64,000 bases of DNA from Deltaproteobacteria bacterium (GCA_020848745.1 JADLHM010000056.1:1-64000), one strand, 5' to 3'; positions 34,597-44,516 are shown, counted from the first letter of the stretch. Numbers and translations are program-made. Notes: generated from the letters alone by a model not told the origin.

Positions 34597-37500
34597 ATGG
34601 CTCTCCGCGCGCTGCTCGTCGCCAATCGGGGAGAGATCGCGATCCGCGTGCTGCGCGCGGCGGCGGACCTCGGGCTCCGTACGGTCGCGGTGCACGGCGA
34701 GGACGACGCCGCGTCGCTGCACGCGCGCATGGCGGACGAGGCGCGCCCGCTGCCGGGCGCGGGGCCGGCGGCGTATCTCGACGTCGAGGCGGTCGTCGCG
34801 GCGGCGCGGACGACCGGGTGCGACGCCGTCCACCCGGGCTACGGGTTCCTCGCCGAGCGCGCCGACTTCGCGACGCGCGCGGCCGAGGCGGGTCTCGTCT
34901 TCGTGGGGCCGTCTCCCGAGACCCTCGCGATCTTCGGCGACAAGGCGCGGGCGCGGGCGCTCGCCGCCGCGCACGACGTGCCGCTCCTCGCCGGCACGAG
35001 CGGGCCGACCTCGCGCGGCGAGGCGGCGGCGTTCCTCGCCGCCGCCGGCGGCGCGCCGATCGCGCTGAAGGCGATCGCGGGCGGCGGTGGCCGGGGGATG
35101 CGCATCGTGCGCGACGCGGCGGCGCTCGCCGAGGCGTGGGAGCGCTGCCGCTCCGAGGCGACCGCCGCCTTCGGGAACGGCGACCTCTACGCCGAGCGCT
35201 GGCTCGCGCGAGCCCGCCACATCGAGGTGCAGGTCGTCGGCGACGGCAGCGGCGCGGTCGCGGCGCTCGGGGAGCGCGAGTGCTCGTTGCAGCGCCGTCA
35301 TCAGAAGCTCGTCGAGATCGCGCCGAGCCCGGGCCTCGCGCCGGCGCTCCGCGCCCGGCTCGTCGCGGCCGCGCTCCGCATGGCGGCGGCGGTGCGCTAC
35401 GCGAGCCTCGGCACCTTCGAGTTCCTGGTCGATGCCGCAGGCGGCGCCGACACGGCCTTCTACTTCCTCGAGGCGAACCCGCGCCTCCAGGTCGAGCACA
35501 CCGTGACCGAGGTCGTGACCGGCGTCGACCTGGTCGCGACGCAGCTCCGCCTCGCCGGAGGCGCGACGCTCGCCGACGTCGGGCTCGCGAGCGGCGACGG
35601 TCCGGCGCCGCGCGGTCACGCGATCGAGCTCCGCATCAACATGGAGACGATGCGCGCCGACGCGGACGCGGTGCCGGGCGGCGGAACGATCACCGCCTAC
35701 GAGCCGGCGTCGGGGCCGGGGGTGCGCGTCGACGGCTGCGGCTACGCCGGGTACACGACCAATCCGCGCTTCGACTCGCTGCTCGCGAAGCTCGTCGTGC
35801 ACGCGCCGACGGGCGGCTTGCCGACGCTCCTCGCGCGCGCGGCGCGCGCGCTCGCCGAGTGCCGCATCGAGGGCGTGCCGACGAACCTCGATTTCCTGCA
35901 CGCGCTCGTGACGCACCCCGACGTCGTCGCCGACCGGGTCGACACCGGATTCGTCGGCCGCTACGCGCCCGATCTCGTTGCCGCGGCGGCGGCGCGCGTG
36001 CGGCGGCGCCCGCAGGCGTCCGGGGCCGAGGCCGCGCCGCTCGCGGGAGCGCGCGTCGACCGGGGCGACCCGCTGGCGGTGCTCGCGCACGGGAAGAGCG
36101 GCGGTCGGCGCGCGGGCGCGACGGCCCGGGCCGACGCGGACGCGACGCTCGGCGACGACGCGCTCGCGGTCCGTGCCCACATGCAGGGCACGGTCGTGAG
36201 CGTCGACGTGGCGGAGGGCGACACGGTGGCGGCCGGGGACACGCTCCTCGTGATGGAAGCAATGAAGATGGAGCACGTCGTCGCGGCCGAGCGCGCCGGC
36301 GTCGTTCGCCGCCTCGCGGTCGCGGCGGGCGACACCGTCTTCGAAGGGCACCTGCTGGTGTTGCTGGCACCCACCGACGCCGGCGGCCGGGCGAGCGAGG
36401 CGGGCGACGACCTCGACCTCGAGCACGTGCGTGCCGACCTCGCCGAGGCGTTCGAGCGACACGCGGTCGGACTCGATGCCGCCCGCCCCGAAGCGGTCGC
36501 GCGCCGGCGCGCCGCCGGCCAGCGGACGGCGCGCGAGAACGTCGGCGATCTCTGCGACCCGGGGAGCTTCGTCGAGTACGGCGCGCTGGTGATCGCGGCG
36601 CAGCGCCAGCGCCGCTCGGTCGAGGATCTGATCGCGAAGACGCCCGCCGACGGGCTGGTCGCCGGGATCGGCACGGTAAACGCCGCGACCGCGCGGGACC
36701 GCGCTTCCTGCGTCGTGCTCGCCTACGACTACACCGTGCTCGCCGGGACCCAGGGCGCGCAGAACCACCGCAAGAAGGACCGCATGCTCGAGGTCGCCGC
36801 GCGCGAGCGCCTGCCGGTCGTGCTCTTCAGCGAGGGCGGCGGCGGCCGTCCCGGCGACACCGACGCCCTCGGCATCGCCGGCCTCGACGTGCCGACGTTC
36901 CAGGCGTTCGCGCGCCTCTCGGGGCTGGTGCCGCTCGTCGGCATCAACTCCGGCTTCTGCTTCGCGGGCAACGCCGCGCTCCTCGGCTGCTGCGACGTCG
37001 TGATCGCGACGGCGGGCTCCAACATCGGCATGGGCGGTCCCGCGATGGTCGAGGGCGGCGGGCTCGGCGTTTTCCGGCCCGAGGAGATCGGGCCGATGGC
37101 GGTGCAGTCGGGGAACGGCGTCGTCGACGTCGCGGTCGCCGACGAGGCCGAGGCGGTGCGGGTCGCGAAGCGATATCTCGGATTCTTCCAGGGGCCGCTC
37201 GCCGAGTGGTCGTCGGCCGATCAGCGCCGTTTGCGCGCGCTCGTCCCGGAGAATCGGCTCCGCGTCTACGACGTGCGGAAGGTCGTGACGACGCTCGCCG
37301 ACGCGGGCTCGGTCCTCGAGCTGCGGCGCCCGTTCGGTCGCGGCATGGTGACGGCGCTCGCGCGTATCGAAGGCCGTCCGGTCGGGATCGTCGCCAACGA
37401 TCCGACCCATCTGGCCGGCGCGATCGACGCCGACGGCGCCGACAAGGCTGCGCGCTTCCTCCAGCTCTGCGACGCCTTCGATGTGCCGGTCGTCTTTCTC

Positions 37501-37980
37501 TGCGACACGCCCGGCATCATGGTCGGGCCGGAGATCGAGAAGCGCGCCCTCGTCCGACATGCCGCGCGCCTCTTCCTCGTCGGCGCGAGCCTGACGACGC
37601 CGTTCTGCACGATCGTGCTCCGCAAGGGCTACGGCCTCGGCGCGATGGCGATGGCGGGGGGCAGCTTCAAGGCCGGGCTCTTCACGATGGCATGGCCGAC
37701 CGGCGAGTTCGGCGGCATGGGGCTCGAGGGGGCGGTGAAGCTCGGGTTCCGCAAGGAGCTCGCCGCGCTCACCGACCCGGCCGAGCGCCGGGCGCTCTAC
37801 GACGGGATGGTCGAGCGTCTCTACCGCCACGGCAAGGGCGTGAGCGCCGCGTCGCACTTCGAGATCGACGACGTGATCGACCCCGCTGACACCCGCCGCG
37901 TGATCGCATCCGCTTTCGCCGCCACCCCCGCCGCGCCTCCGCGCCACGACAAGAAACGCCCCTGCATCGACGCCTGGTGA
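34597..37980 (+). CDS. Single-chain biotin-dependent acyl-CoA carboxylase
   Basis: A 1127-residue polypeptide with all parts of an acyl-CoA carboxylase. Biotin carboxylase is at about residues 1-450 (VANRGEIAIRVLRAA, AIAGGGGRGMRIV, EANPRLQVEHTVTE). The biotin carrier domain is about 520-595, with EAMKMEH and the biotinylated Lys557. The carboxyltransferase occupies about 610-1120 (LCDTPGIMVGPEIEK, LRKGYGLGAMAMAGGS, WPTGEFGGMGLEGAVKLG). This order matches the single-chain long-chain acyl-CoA carboxylases described in mycobacteria and Rhodopseudomonas. Substrate chain length is not deducible. It lies 30 bases after nuoI. Confidence 0.92.
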   Translation: MALRALLVANRGEIAIRVLRAAADLGLRTVAVHGEDDAASLHARMADEARPLPGAGPAAYLDVEAVVAAARTTGCDAVHPGYGFLAERADFATRAAEAGLVFVGPSPETLAIFGDKARARALAAAHDVPLLAGTSGPTSRGEAAAFLAAAGGAPIALKAIAGGGGRGMRIVRDAAALAEAWERCRSEATAAFGNGDLYAERWLARARHIEVQVVGDGSGAVAALGERECSLQRRHQKLVEIAPSPGLAPALRARLVAAALRMAAAVRYASLGTFEFLVDAAGGADTAFYFLEANPRLQVEHTVTEVVTGVDLVATQLRLAGGATLADVGLASGDGPAPRGHAIELRINMETMRADADAVPGGGTITAYEPASGPGVRVDGCGYAGYTTNPRFDSLLAKLVVHAPTGGLPTLLARAARALAECRIEGVPTNLDFLHALVTHPDVVADRVDTGFVGRYAPDLVAAAAARVRRRPQASGAEAAPLAGARVDRGDPLAVLAHGKSGGRRAGATARADADATLGDDALAVRAHMQGTVVSVDVAEGDTVAAGDTLLVMEAMKMEHVVAAERAGVVRRLAVAAGDTVFEGHLLVLLAPTDAGGRASEAGDDLDLEHVRADLAEAFERHAVGLDAARPEAVARRRAAGQRTARENVGDLCDPGSFVEYGALVIAAQRQRRSVEDLIAKTPADGLVAGIGTVNAATARDRASCVVLAYDYTVLAGTQGAQNHRKKDRMLEVAARERLPVVLFSEGGGGRPGDTDALGIAGLDVPTFQAFARLSGLVPLVGINSGFCFAGNAALLGCCDVVIATAGSNIGMGGPAMVEGGGLGVFRPEEIGPMAVQSGNGVVDVAVADEAEAVRVAKRYLGFFQGPLAEWSSADQRRLRALVPENRLRVYDVRKVVTTLADAGSVLELRRPFGRGMVTALARIEGRPVGIVANDPTHLAGAIDADGADKAARFLQLCDAFDVPVVFLCDTPGIMVGPEIEKRALVRHAARLFLVGASLTTPFCTIVLRKGYGLGAMAMAGGSFKAGLFTMAWPTGEFGGMGLEGAVKLGFRKELAALTDPAERRALYDGMVERLYRHGKGVSAASHFEIDDVIDPADTRRVIASAFAATPAAPPRHDKKRPCIDAW

Positions 37981-38064
37981 CGCACGCGCCCCGCCACCGA
38001 CGCTCGCGAGCGAAGCCGAAGCCGAGCGCCCCGGAGCGCCGGATCGGCAACCGGAAGCGCGGTG

Positions 38065-38206
38065 GCAGCAGGCGGGCGGGTCGGGGGTGCCTCCTACGGT
38101 CGCGGGTTCCTGACACCCAGCGCATGAAGCCCGCCGCAGCCACGCCGTGTTTCGGTCAAGCGAGCTGCCGCTCCCCGGAGCCACCCCCGACCCACCCGCC
38201 TGCTGC
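38065..38206. repeat. Inverted-repeat element, type C, copy 1
   Basis: A 142-base element with arms at 38065-38090 and 38181-38206 matching over 24 of 26 bases. Its interior, read in the opposite direction, is closely similar to copy 2 (shared core GCGCTGGGTGTCAGGAAC). It has no coding capacity. Confidence 0.8.
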
Positions 38207-38310
38207 AGCCATCGGGTTCGATGCCGACCGCGTTCGGAGCGCAGCTACCCGCGCAGCGACGTGAGCGGCGCGTCCGCGAGCGCATCCGTCGAGCCGTGTG
38301 TGAGCCGAAT
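38207..38310. other. Spacer between the two type C elements
   Basis: No gene or regulatory signal is recognisable in these 104 bases. Confidence 0.4.
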
Positions 38311-38450
38311 CGCCGGCGGGTGGGTCCGGGATCGCTCCGGGGAGCGGCACCTCGCGTAGTGCGCAGGACGGAGAGGCTCCGGCGGGCTTTATGCGCTGGG
38401 TGTCAGGAACCCAGCGACCGTAGGAGCGATCCCGGACCCACCCGCCGGCG
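38311..38450. repeat. Inverted-repeat element, type C, copy 2
   Basis: A 140-base element with perfect 28-base inverted arms at 38311-38338 and 38423-38450. It is the same family as copy 1 but in opposite orientation; the terminal bases differ between copies while each copy keeps its arms self-complementary, indicating selection for pairing or recent arm conversion. Confidence 0.85.
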
Positions 38451-38608
38451 ACACCGCACGAAAGACGGTTTGCGGCAGCTGGCCGCGGGGCCGTTTGCGG
38501 CCGCCGGACGGTTTTGTTACTCCCTCCCGACCTCTGGCCGGCGACGCGGCAACCAGCCGTCGTCGTTGACGAAACGGTCGCCACTCTCACTCGGGGGAAA
38601 CCAACGCG
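38451..38608. other. Gap upstream of nuoJ
   Basis: No gene is seen. It probably contains the promoter for nuoJKLMN, because the type C elements separate this block from the carboxylase gene. The only clear signal is the GGGGGA ribosome site near 38593. Confidence 0.4.
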
Positions 38609-39109
38609 TTGTCGTTGTCCGTCGCTCTCTTCTACGCCTTCGCCGCGTTTACCGTGATCTGCGCGGCCGGCGTCGCGTTCTCCCGCAACATCGTCTACTC
38701 GGCCTTCGCCCTCCTCGGCACGCTCTTCGGCGTCGCCGCTCTCTACGTCTTCCTGGCGGCGGACTTCGTCGCCGGCGCCCAGTTCCTCATCTACATCGGC
38801 GGCGTCCTGGTGCTGATCCTCTTCGCCGTGATGCTGACGCATCGGATCGCCGACGTCGCGGTGTCGAACCGGGCGGCCGGGCGGCCGGCGGCGCTCGTCG
38901 CGGTCGGGCTCGCGGCCGCGGTGCTCGGGCGCGCCGTCTTCAAGACGCGCTGGCCGGTCGCGGACGCGCTTGCGGACGCGCCGACGACGCACGCGATCGG
39001 CAACGGCTTCCTCGGGCCGTACGTGCTGCCGTTCGAGCTCGCGTCGTTCGTGCTGCTCGCGGTGCTGGTCGGCGCGATCGTGGTGTCGCGCAAAGAGCTG
39101 CGGAGCTGA
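38609..39109 (+). CDS. nuoJ: NADH-quinone oxidoreductase subunit J
   Basis: A 166-residue membrane subunit with five helices. Signatures are SRNIVYSAFALLGTLFGVAA and DFVAGAQFLIYIGGVLVLIL. TTG 38609 is used as start; another TTG two codons later is equally possible. Confidence 0.92.
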   Translation: MSLSVALFYAFAAFTVICAAGVAFSRNIVYSAFALLGTLFGVAALYVFLAADFVAGAQFLIYIGGVLVLILFAVMLTHRIADVAVSNRAAGRPAALVAVGLAAAVLGRAVFKTRWPVADALADAPTTHAIGNGFLGPYVLPFELASFVLLAVLVGAIVVSRKELRS

Positions 39110-39116
39110 GGGGGCG

Positions 39117-39428
39117 ATGCCGGGGGTTCCGCTGCAGCACGTCCTTCTCGTCGGCCTGGTCCTCTTCGCGCTCGGACTCTACACCGTGCTCACCCGGCGC
39201 AACGCGATCGGCATCCTGATGGGCATCGAGCTGCTGCTCAACGCCGCCAACGTCAACTACGTCGCCTTCGCGCGCTACTCGGGTGCGCCCACCGACGGCC
39301 AGATCTTCGCGATCTTCGTCATCATGCTCGCGGCGGCGGAGGCGGCGGTCGGCCTCGCGATCGTGCTCGGCATCTACCGCAACTTCGAGAGCATCGACGT
39401 CGACGCGACGCGCTTGCTCAGGCACTGA
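39117..39428 (+). CDS. nuoK: NADH-quinone oxidoreductase subunit K
   Basis: A 103-residue membrane subunit with three helices and the conserved carboxylates in the membrane (LMGIELLLNAANVNYVAF, IMLAAAEAAVGLAIVL). Its stop overlaps the nuoL start by one base. Confidence 0.95.
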   Translation: MPGVPLQHVLLVGLVLFALGLYTVLTRRNAIGILMGIELLLNAANVNYVAFARYSGAPTDGQIFAIFVIMLAAAEAAVGLAIVLGIYRNFESIDVDATRLLRH

Positions 39429-41482
39429 TGGATCCGATCGCCGCCACGTCGCTTCGTTGGATCCCGCTGCTGCCGCTCCTGGGCGCGATCGTGAACGGCC
39501 TCGCCGGCAAGGCGATCCAGCGCCGGATGGGGAAGGGTGCCGTCGCGGCGATCGCGGTCGCGCCGGTGGTCGCGGCGTTTGCGCTGTCGCTGGCGGTGTT
39601 CGTCCGGTTGCTCGGGCTCGAGCCGGAACGCCGCGCGCTGCTCGACGTCGTATGGCGTTGGCTCGCCGTCGGCTCGCTGCGCGTCGACGTCGCGCTCCTC
39701 GCCGACCCGCTCTCGACGACGCTGCTCCTGGTCGTGACCGGGATCGGCGGGCTCATCCATCTCTACTCGACCGCCTACATGCGGGACGACGACGCGTACT
39801 GGCGCTTCTTCGCGTACCTGAACCTCTTCACCTTCGCGATGCTCGTGCTGGTGCTCGCCGACAACCTGTTGCTGATGTTCGTCGGCTGGGAAGGCGTCGG
39901 ATTCTGCTCGTGGGCGCTGATCGGCTTCTGGTGGCGCGAGCCGGTGAACACGACCGCCGGCAACAAGGCCTTCATCGTGAACCGCATCGGTGACGCCGCC
40001 TTCGTCCTTGGCGTCTTCACGCTCTTCTGGGCGCTCGCCGCGGCGGGGCACGGCACCGTCGTCTTCCGCGAAGTCCAGCAGCACCTGGCGAGCCTCGATG
40101 GCCGCATGCTCTGGGGCGCGCCGGTCGCGACGCTCGTCACGCTGCTGCTCTTCGTCGGCGCGACCGGCAAGTCGGCGCAGATTCCCCTGCACGTCTGGCT
40201 GCCGGACGCGATGCAGGGCCCGACGCCGGTCTCGGCGTTGATTCACGCCGCGACGATGGTGACGGCGGGCGTGTACATGATCGCGCGGTTGCATTTCTTG
40301 TACGCTCTGGCGCCGACCACGCTCGCGGTCGTCGCCGGCATCGGCGCCGCGACCGCGCTCGGCGCCGCGACGATCGGCCTCGTGCAGGACGACATCAAAC
40401 GCGTGCTCGCGTACTCGACGGTGAGCCAGCTCGGCTACATGTTCCTGGCGCTCGGCGTCGGCGCCTGGACGGCCGGCGTCTTCCATCTCGTCACGCACGC
40501 GTTCTTCAAGGCGTGCCTCTTCCTCGGCGCCGGCTCGGTGATCCACGCGCTCCACCACGAGCAGGACATGCGAAAGATGGGGGCGCTCCGGACCACGTTG
40601 CCCGTCACGTTCTGGACGTTCCTGATCGCGGCGCTGGCGCTCGCCGGCACGCCGCTCACGGCGGGCTTCTTCTCGAAGGACGAGATCCTCTGGCGGGTCT
40701 GGTCGAGCCTGCACGGGAGCGCGCTCCTCTGGACGGTCGGGGTGCTCGGGGCCGGGCTCACCGCCTGCTACGCCTGCCGGCAGGTGGTGCTCGTCTTCTT
40801 CGGCGCGTCGCGCGTCGACCACCATCACGCCCCGCACGTGCGCGAGTCGCCGGCCGCCATGACGGGGCCGCTCGCGCTGCTCGCCGCGGGGTCGCTCCTG
40901 GTCGGGTTCCTCGGTGTTCCGGAGGGCATGGGCGGAGCGAACCGCTTCGCGGCGTGGCTCGCGCCGGTCTTCGCGGGGGGGCACGTCGAAGGGGCGCATA
41001 CCGCGCACGCCGCCCACGCCGCGAGCCTCGAGTGGACGCTCATGGCGGTGTCGGTCGCGGCCGCGGCCGGCGGAGCGCTCGTGGCCTATCTGGTCTACCA
41101 GCGCCGGTGGGTGTCGGCGGACGCGGTCGCCGCCGTCGCGGGCGGCGCGCCGTACCGGATCGTCCTGCACAAGTACTGGCTCGACGAGATCTATTGGACG
41201 GCCTTCGGCCTCGGGGTGCTCCGGCTTGCGCGCCTCGGCGCGTGGTTCGACGCCCGCATCATCGACGGGATCGTCGACGGCAGCGCGACGATCACGCGGG
41301 CGATCGCCCGGCTCGAGGGCCGGTTCGACGCGCGGGTCGTCGACGGTCTCGTCAACGGCCTCGCCGAGGCGACCTGGGCGCTCGGCGGGCGCCTCCGGCG
41401 TCTGCAGACCGGGAACATCAACGCGTATCTGTACGTCGTCGTCGGCACGATCGCGCTCGTGCTGATCGCGCGTCTGCTCTAG
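39428..41482 (+). CDS. nuoL: NADH-quinone oxidoreductase subunit L
   Basis: A 684-residue antiporter-like proton-pumping subunit with about 16 helices and the lateral C-terminal helix. Signatures: FVGWEGVGFCSWALIGFWW, QIPLHVWLPDAMQGPTPVSA, LIHAATMVTAGVYMIAR and DDIKRVLAYSTVSQLGYM. Confidence 0.95.
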   Translation: MDPIAATSLRWIPLLPLLGAIVNGLAGKAIQRRMGKGAVAAIAVAPVVAAFALSLAVFVRLLGLEPERRALLDVVWRWLAVGSLRVDVALLADPLSTTLLLVVTGIGGLIHLYSTAYMRDDDAYWRFFAYLNLFTFAMLVLVLADNLLLMFVGWEGVGFCSWALIGFWWREPVNTTAGNKAFIVNRIGDAAFVLGVFTLFWALAAAGHGTVVFREVQQHLASLDGRMLWGAPVATLVTLLLFVGATGKSAQIPLHVWLPDAMQGPTPVSALIHAATMVTAGVYMIARLHFLYALAPTTLAVVAGIGAATALGAATIGLVQDDIKRVLAYSTVSQLGYMFLALGVGAWTAGVFHLVTHAFFKACLFLGAGSVIHALHHEQDMRKMGALRTTLPVTFWTFLIAALALAGTPLTAGFFSKDEILWRVWSSLHGSALLWTVGVLGAGLTACYACRQVVLVFFGASRVDHHHAPHVRESPAAMTGPLALLAAGSLLVGFLGVPEGMGGANRFAAWLAPVFAGGHVEGAHTAHAAHAASLEWTLMAVSVAAAAGGALVAYLVYQRRWVSADAVAAVAGGAPYRIVLHKYWLDEIYWTAFGLGVLRLARLGAWFDARIIDGIVDGSATITRAIARLEGRFDARVVDGLVNGLAEATWALGGRLRRLQTGNINAYLYVVVGTIALVLIARLL

Positions 41483-41494
41483 GAGCCTCACGGC

Positions 41495-42991
41495 ATGGAT
41501 CACGTCCTCACCTGGATGACCTTCCTCCCCCTCCTCGGCGCCGGGGTGGTACTGTGCCTGCCGTCGGGGAGTCCGGGGCTCGTGAAGCGGGCGGCGTTCC
41601 TGTTCACGCTGCCGACGTTCGCGCTCGGCGTCTGGCTCTTCGCGGCCTTCGACCGCACGACGACCGCCTATCAGTACGTCGACCGCGTCCCGTGGATCGC
41701 CTCCTACGCGATCGACTACTTCGTCGGCGTCGACGGCATCTCGATCACCATGGTGCTGCTGACGGCGCTCCTCTGCCCGCTGTGCGTGCTCGCGAGCTTC
41801 GGCATCGACAAGGGCGTGAAGGGATACTTCGCGCTCTTCCTCATGCTCGAGACCGGCATGATGGGCGTCTTCGTCGCCCTCGACTTCTTCCTCTTCTACG
41901 TCTTCTGGGAGGTGATGCTGCTGCCGATGTACTTTCTCATCGGCATCTGGGGCGGGCCGCGCCGCGAGTACGCCGCGATCAAGTTCTTCCTCTACACGTT
42001 CGCGGGCAGCGTGCTCCTGTTGATCGCGATGCTGGTCCTGTACTTCGGCGCGACGCCGCACACCTTCGCGATTCCGGAGCTCATGCAGCGGAGCGCGGTC
42101 TTCGACCCGCGCACCCAGCAGCTCCTCTGGCTCGCGCTGTTCGTCGCGTTCGCGATCAAGATCCCGGCGTTCCCGTTCCACACCTGGCTGCCCGACGCCC
42201 ACGTCGAGGCGCCGACGGCGATCTCGGTGATCCTCGCCGGCGTGCTCCTCAAGATGGGCACCTACGGTCTTCTGCGAATCAACTACGGCATCCTGCCGGC
42301 GGCGACGCTCGACCTCGCGTTCTGGGCACTCGCCGGGCTCGGCACCTTCAACATCGTCTACGGCGCGCTCTGCGCGCTCGCGCAGACGGACCTGAAGAAG
42401 CTCGTCGCCTACTCGTCGATCAGCCACATGGGCTACGTGATGCTCGGCATGGCGGCGTTCACGCCCCAGGGCATCAACGGCGCGGTGCTGCAGATGTTCA
42501 ACCACGGCACCATCACGGCGATGCTCTTCCTCCTGGTCGGGGTGATCTACGACCGGGCGCATCACCGCGAGATCGCCGGCTTCGGCGGCCTCGCGGGCGT
42601 GATGCCGGTCTACACGGGCATGACCGCGCTCGCTTTCTTCGCGGCGATGGGGCTGCCCGGGCTCTCGGCGTTCATTTCCGAGGTGCTGGTGCTGCTCGGC
42701 GCCTGGCAGCGCCATCCCGGGCTCACGATCGTGGCCGCGAGCGCCATCGTGCTGACCGCGGGATATCTCCTCTGGACGCTGCAACGGGTGTGGCTCGGCC
42801 GCCTCGACGAACGGTACGCCGGCTTTCCCGACGTCGACGCGCGCGAGCTCGCGACGCTGGTTCCGCTGGCCGCGATCGTGCTCGTGCTCGGGGTGTACCC
42901 CCACGCCGTGCTGGATCTGATCGGCGCGTCGCTCGGGCACCTGAACGAACTCGTCGGGGCGGGCGCGGCGACCGGCGTGGCGCTGCGCTGA
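41495..42991 (+). CDS. nuoM: NADH-quinone oxidoreductase subunit M
   Basis: A 498-residue antiporter-like subunit with about 14 helices. Signatures: FFLFYVFWEVMLLPMYFLIG, FPFHTWLPDAHVEAPTAISV and TDLKKLVAYSSISHMGYVML. It lies 12 bases after nuoL. Confidence 0.95.
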   Translation: MDHVLTWMTFLPLLGAGVVLCLPSGSPGLVKRAAFLFTLPTFALGVWLFAAFDRTTTAYQYVDRVPWIASYAIDYFVGVDGISITMVLLTALLCPLCVLASFGIDKGVKGYFALFLMLETGMMGVFVALDFFLFYVFWEVMLLPMYFLIGIWGGPRREYAAIKFFLYTFAGSVLLLIAMLVLYFGATPHTFAIPELMQRSAVFDPRTQQLLWLALFVAFAIKIPAFPFHTWLPDAHVEAPTAISVILAGVLLKMGTYGLLRINYGILPAATLDLAFWALAGLGTFNIVYGALCALAQTDLKKLVAYSSISHMGYVMLGMAAFTPQGINGAVLQMFNHGTITAMLFLLVGVIYDRAHHREIAGFGGLAGVMPVYTGMTALAFFAAMGLPGLSAFISEVLVLLGAWQRHPGLTIVAASAIVLTAGYLLWTLQRVWLGRLDERYAGFPDVDARELATLVPLAAIVLVLGVYPHAVLDLIGASLGHLNELVGAGAATGVALR

Positions 42992-42998
42992 GGCGACG

Positions 42999-44516
42999 GT
43001 GGACCTCGGCAACGCCGCGAGCATCGCGTACAGCGCCCCCGAGCTGATCCTGATCGCCGCCGCGATCGGCATCGTCGCGGCCGACCTCGTCGTGCGCGCG
43101 AAGGAGCAGCTCGGGGCGGCCGCGCTACTGGCCTGCGCCGCGTCGCTGGTCGCGGCGATCGGCCTCCGGATGCCGTTCAGCGAGCGCTGGCTCGTGCAGG
43201 GGCTCCTGCACGGCGGCGAGGGCTGGCTCTGGTCGCGGATGCTGGTCGTCGACGACTTCGCGGTCTTCTTCAAGCTCGTGTTCGCGTTCGCCGCGTTCGT
43301 GACGATCTGGATGTCGCTCGGGTCGGCGGAGGTGCAGGACGGCGACGAGGGCGAGTACTACGCGCTTGTCCTCGCTTCGACGGTCGGCCTCTTCTACATG
43401 GCGGCGGCCGCGAACCTCTTGACGGCCTACCTCTCGCTCGAGCTCGTGAGCCTGACCTCGTACGTGCTCACCGGCTACCGGCGGCACGACCGCCGCTCGG
43501 GCGAGGCGGCGCTCAAGTACCTCATCTACGGCGGCGTCGCGTCGGCCCTCATGATCTACGGCATGAGCTGGCTCTACGGGCTCGCCGGCAGTCTCGAGTA
43601 CCTGAAGATCCACGACGCGCTCACCCACGGCGCCGCCGACCCGCTGACGGTCTTCGTCGCCGTCGTGCTGGTGCTCGCCGGCTTCGGCTTCAAGATCGCC
43701 GCGGTGCCGTTCCACATGTGGGCGCCCGACGTGTACCAGGGGGCGCCGATCCCCGTGACGGCGTTCCTGTCGGTCGGCTCGAAGGCGGCGGGCTTCGCGA
43801 TCATGATCCGGCTCTTCTACCCGGGGCTTTCGGAGCCGGGCGAGGCCGGCGCGTGGACCGCCCTCGCCGACGTCGATTGGCCGACGCTCATGCTGGTCGT
43901 CTGCATGGCGACCATGACGCTCGGGAACCTCGCGGCGCTCGGGCAGCAGAACGTGAAGCGTCTCCTCGCGTATTCGAGCATCGCCCACGCCGGCTACCTG
44001 CTCATGGGCTTCGTCGTCCTGAACGACACGGGGCTCCGCGCGATGCTCTTCTACCTCGTGACGTACTATCTGATGAACCTCGGCGCGTTCGTGGTGGTGA
44101 TGGTGGTCGCCAACGCGACCGGGCGCGAGGACGTCGACGGCTATCGCGGGCTCGCCTGGCGCGGCGGCGCGGTGCCCGCGGTGGCGATGGCGATCTTCCT
44201 TTTCTCGCTCGCCGGGATCCCGCCGCTCGCGGGCTTCGTCGGCAAGTTCTACCTCTTCGCGGCGGTCGTGGAACAGCGCCTCTATCTCCTGGCGCTGGTC
44301 GGCTTCGCGAACACCCTCGTCGCGCTCTACTACTACGTGCGCATCGTGCGCACGATGTTCCTCGACCAGCCGCGCGGCGACGAGGGCGTCGTCGCGCTCG
44401 GCGCGCACGACGCGTTCCTCCTCTGCTTCCTGGTGATCCCGACGATCGCGCTCGGCATCTACTGGGCGCCGGCGATCGCCCTCGCCGAGCGCTCCGTCCG
44501 CTTCTTCCTCGGCTGA
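42999..44516 (+). CDS. nuoN: NADH-quinone oxidoreductase subunit N
   Basis: A 505-residue antiporter-like subunit, last gene of the complex I cluster. Signatures: LSLELVSLTSYVLTGYRRHD, VPFHMWAPDVYQGAPIPVTA and QQNVKRLLAYSSIAHAGYLL. GTG start seven bases after nuoM. Confidence 0.95.
   Translation: MDLGNAASIAYSAPELILIAAAIGIVAADLVVRAKEQLGAAALLACAASLVAAIGLRMPFSERWLVQGLLHGGEGWLWSRMLVVDDFAVFFKLVFAFAAFVTIWMSLGSAEVQDGDEGEYYALVLASTVGLFYMAAAANLLTAYLSLELVSLTSYVLTGYRRHDRRSGEAALKYLIYGGVASALMIYGMSWLYGLAGSLEYLKIHDALTHGAADPLTVFVAVVLVLAGFGFKIAAVPFHMWAPDVYQGAPIPVTAFLSVGSKAAGFAIMIRLFYPGLSEPGEAGAWTALADVDWPTLMLVVCMATMTLGNLAALGQQNVKRLLAYSSIAHAGYLLMGFVVLNDTGLRAMLFYLVTYYLMNLGAFVVVMVVANATGREDVDGYRGLAWRGGAVPAVAMAIFLFSLAGIPPLAGFVGKFYLFAAVVEQRLYLLALVGFANTLVALYYYVRIVRTMFLDQPRGDEGVVALGAHDAFLLCFLVIPTIALGIYWAPAIALAERSVRFFLG

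Noticed and set aside
33598-38184. A 1528-codon open frame on the minus strand
   Set aside because: It runs antisense to the carboxylase and nuoI, is rich in Arg/Asp/His/Val as expected for an antisense high-GC frame, and has no recognisable domain.
39374-43273. A 1299-codon open frame on the minus strand
   Set aside because: Antisense shadow of nuoL, nuoM and nuoN; composition is typical of a shadow frame.
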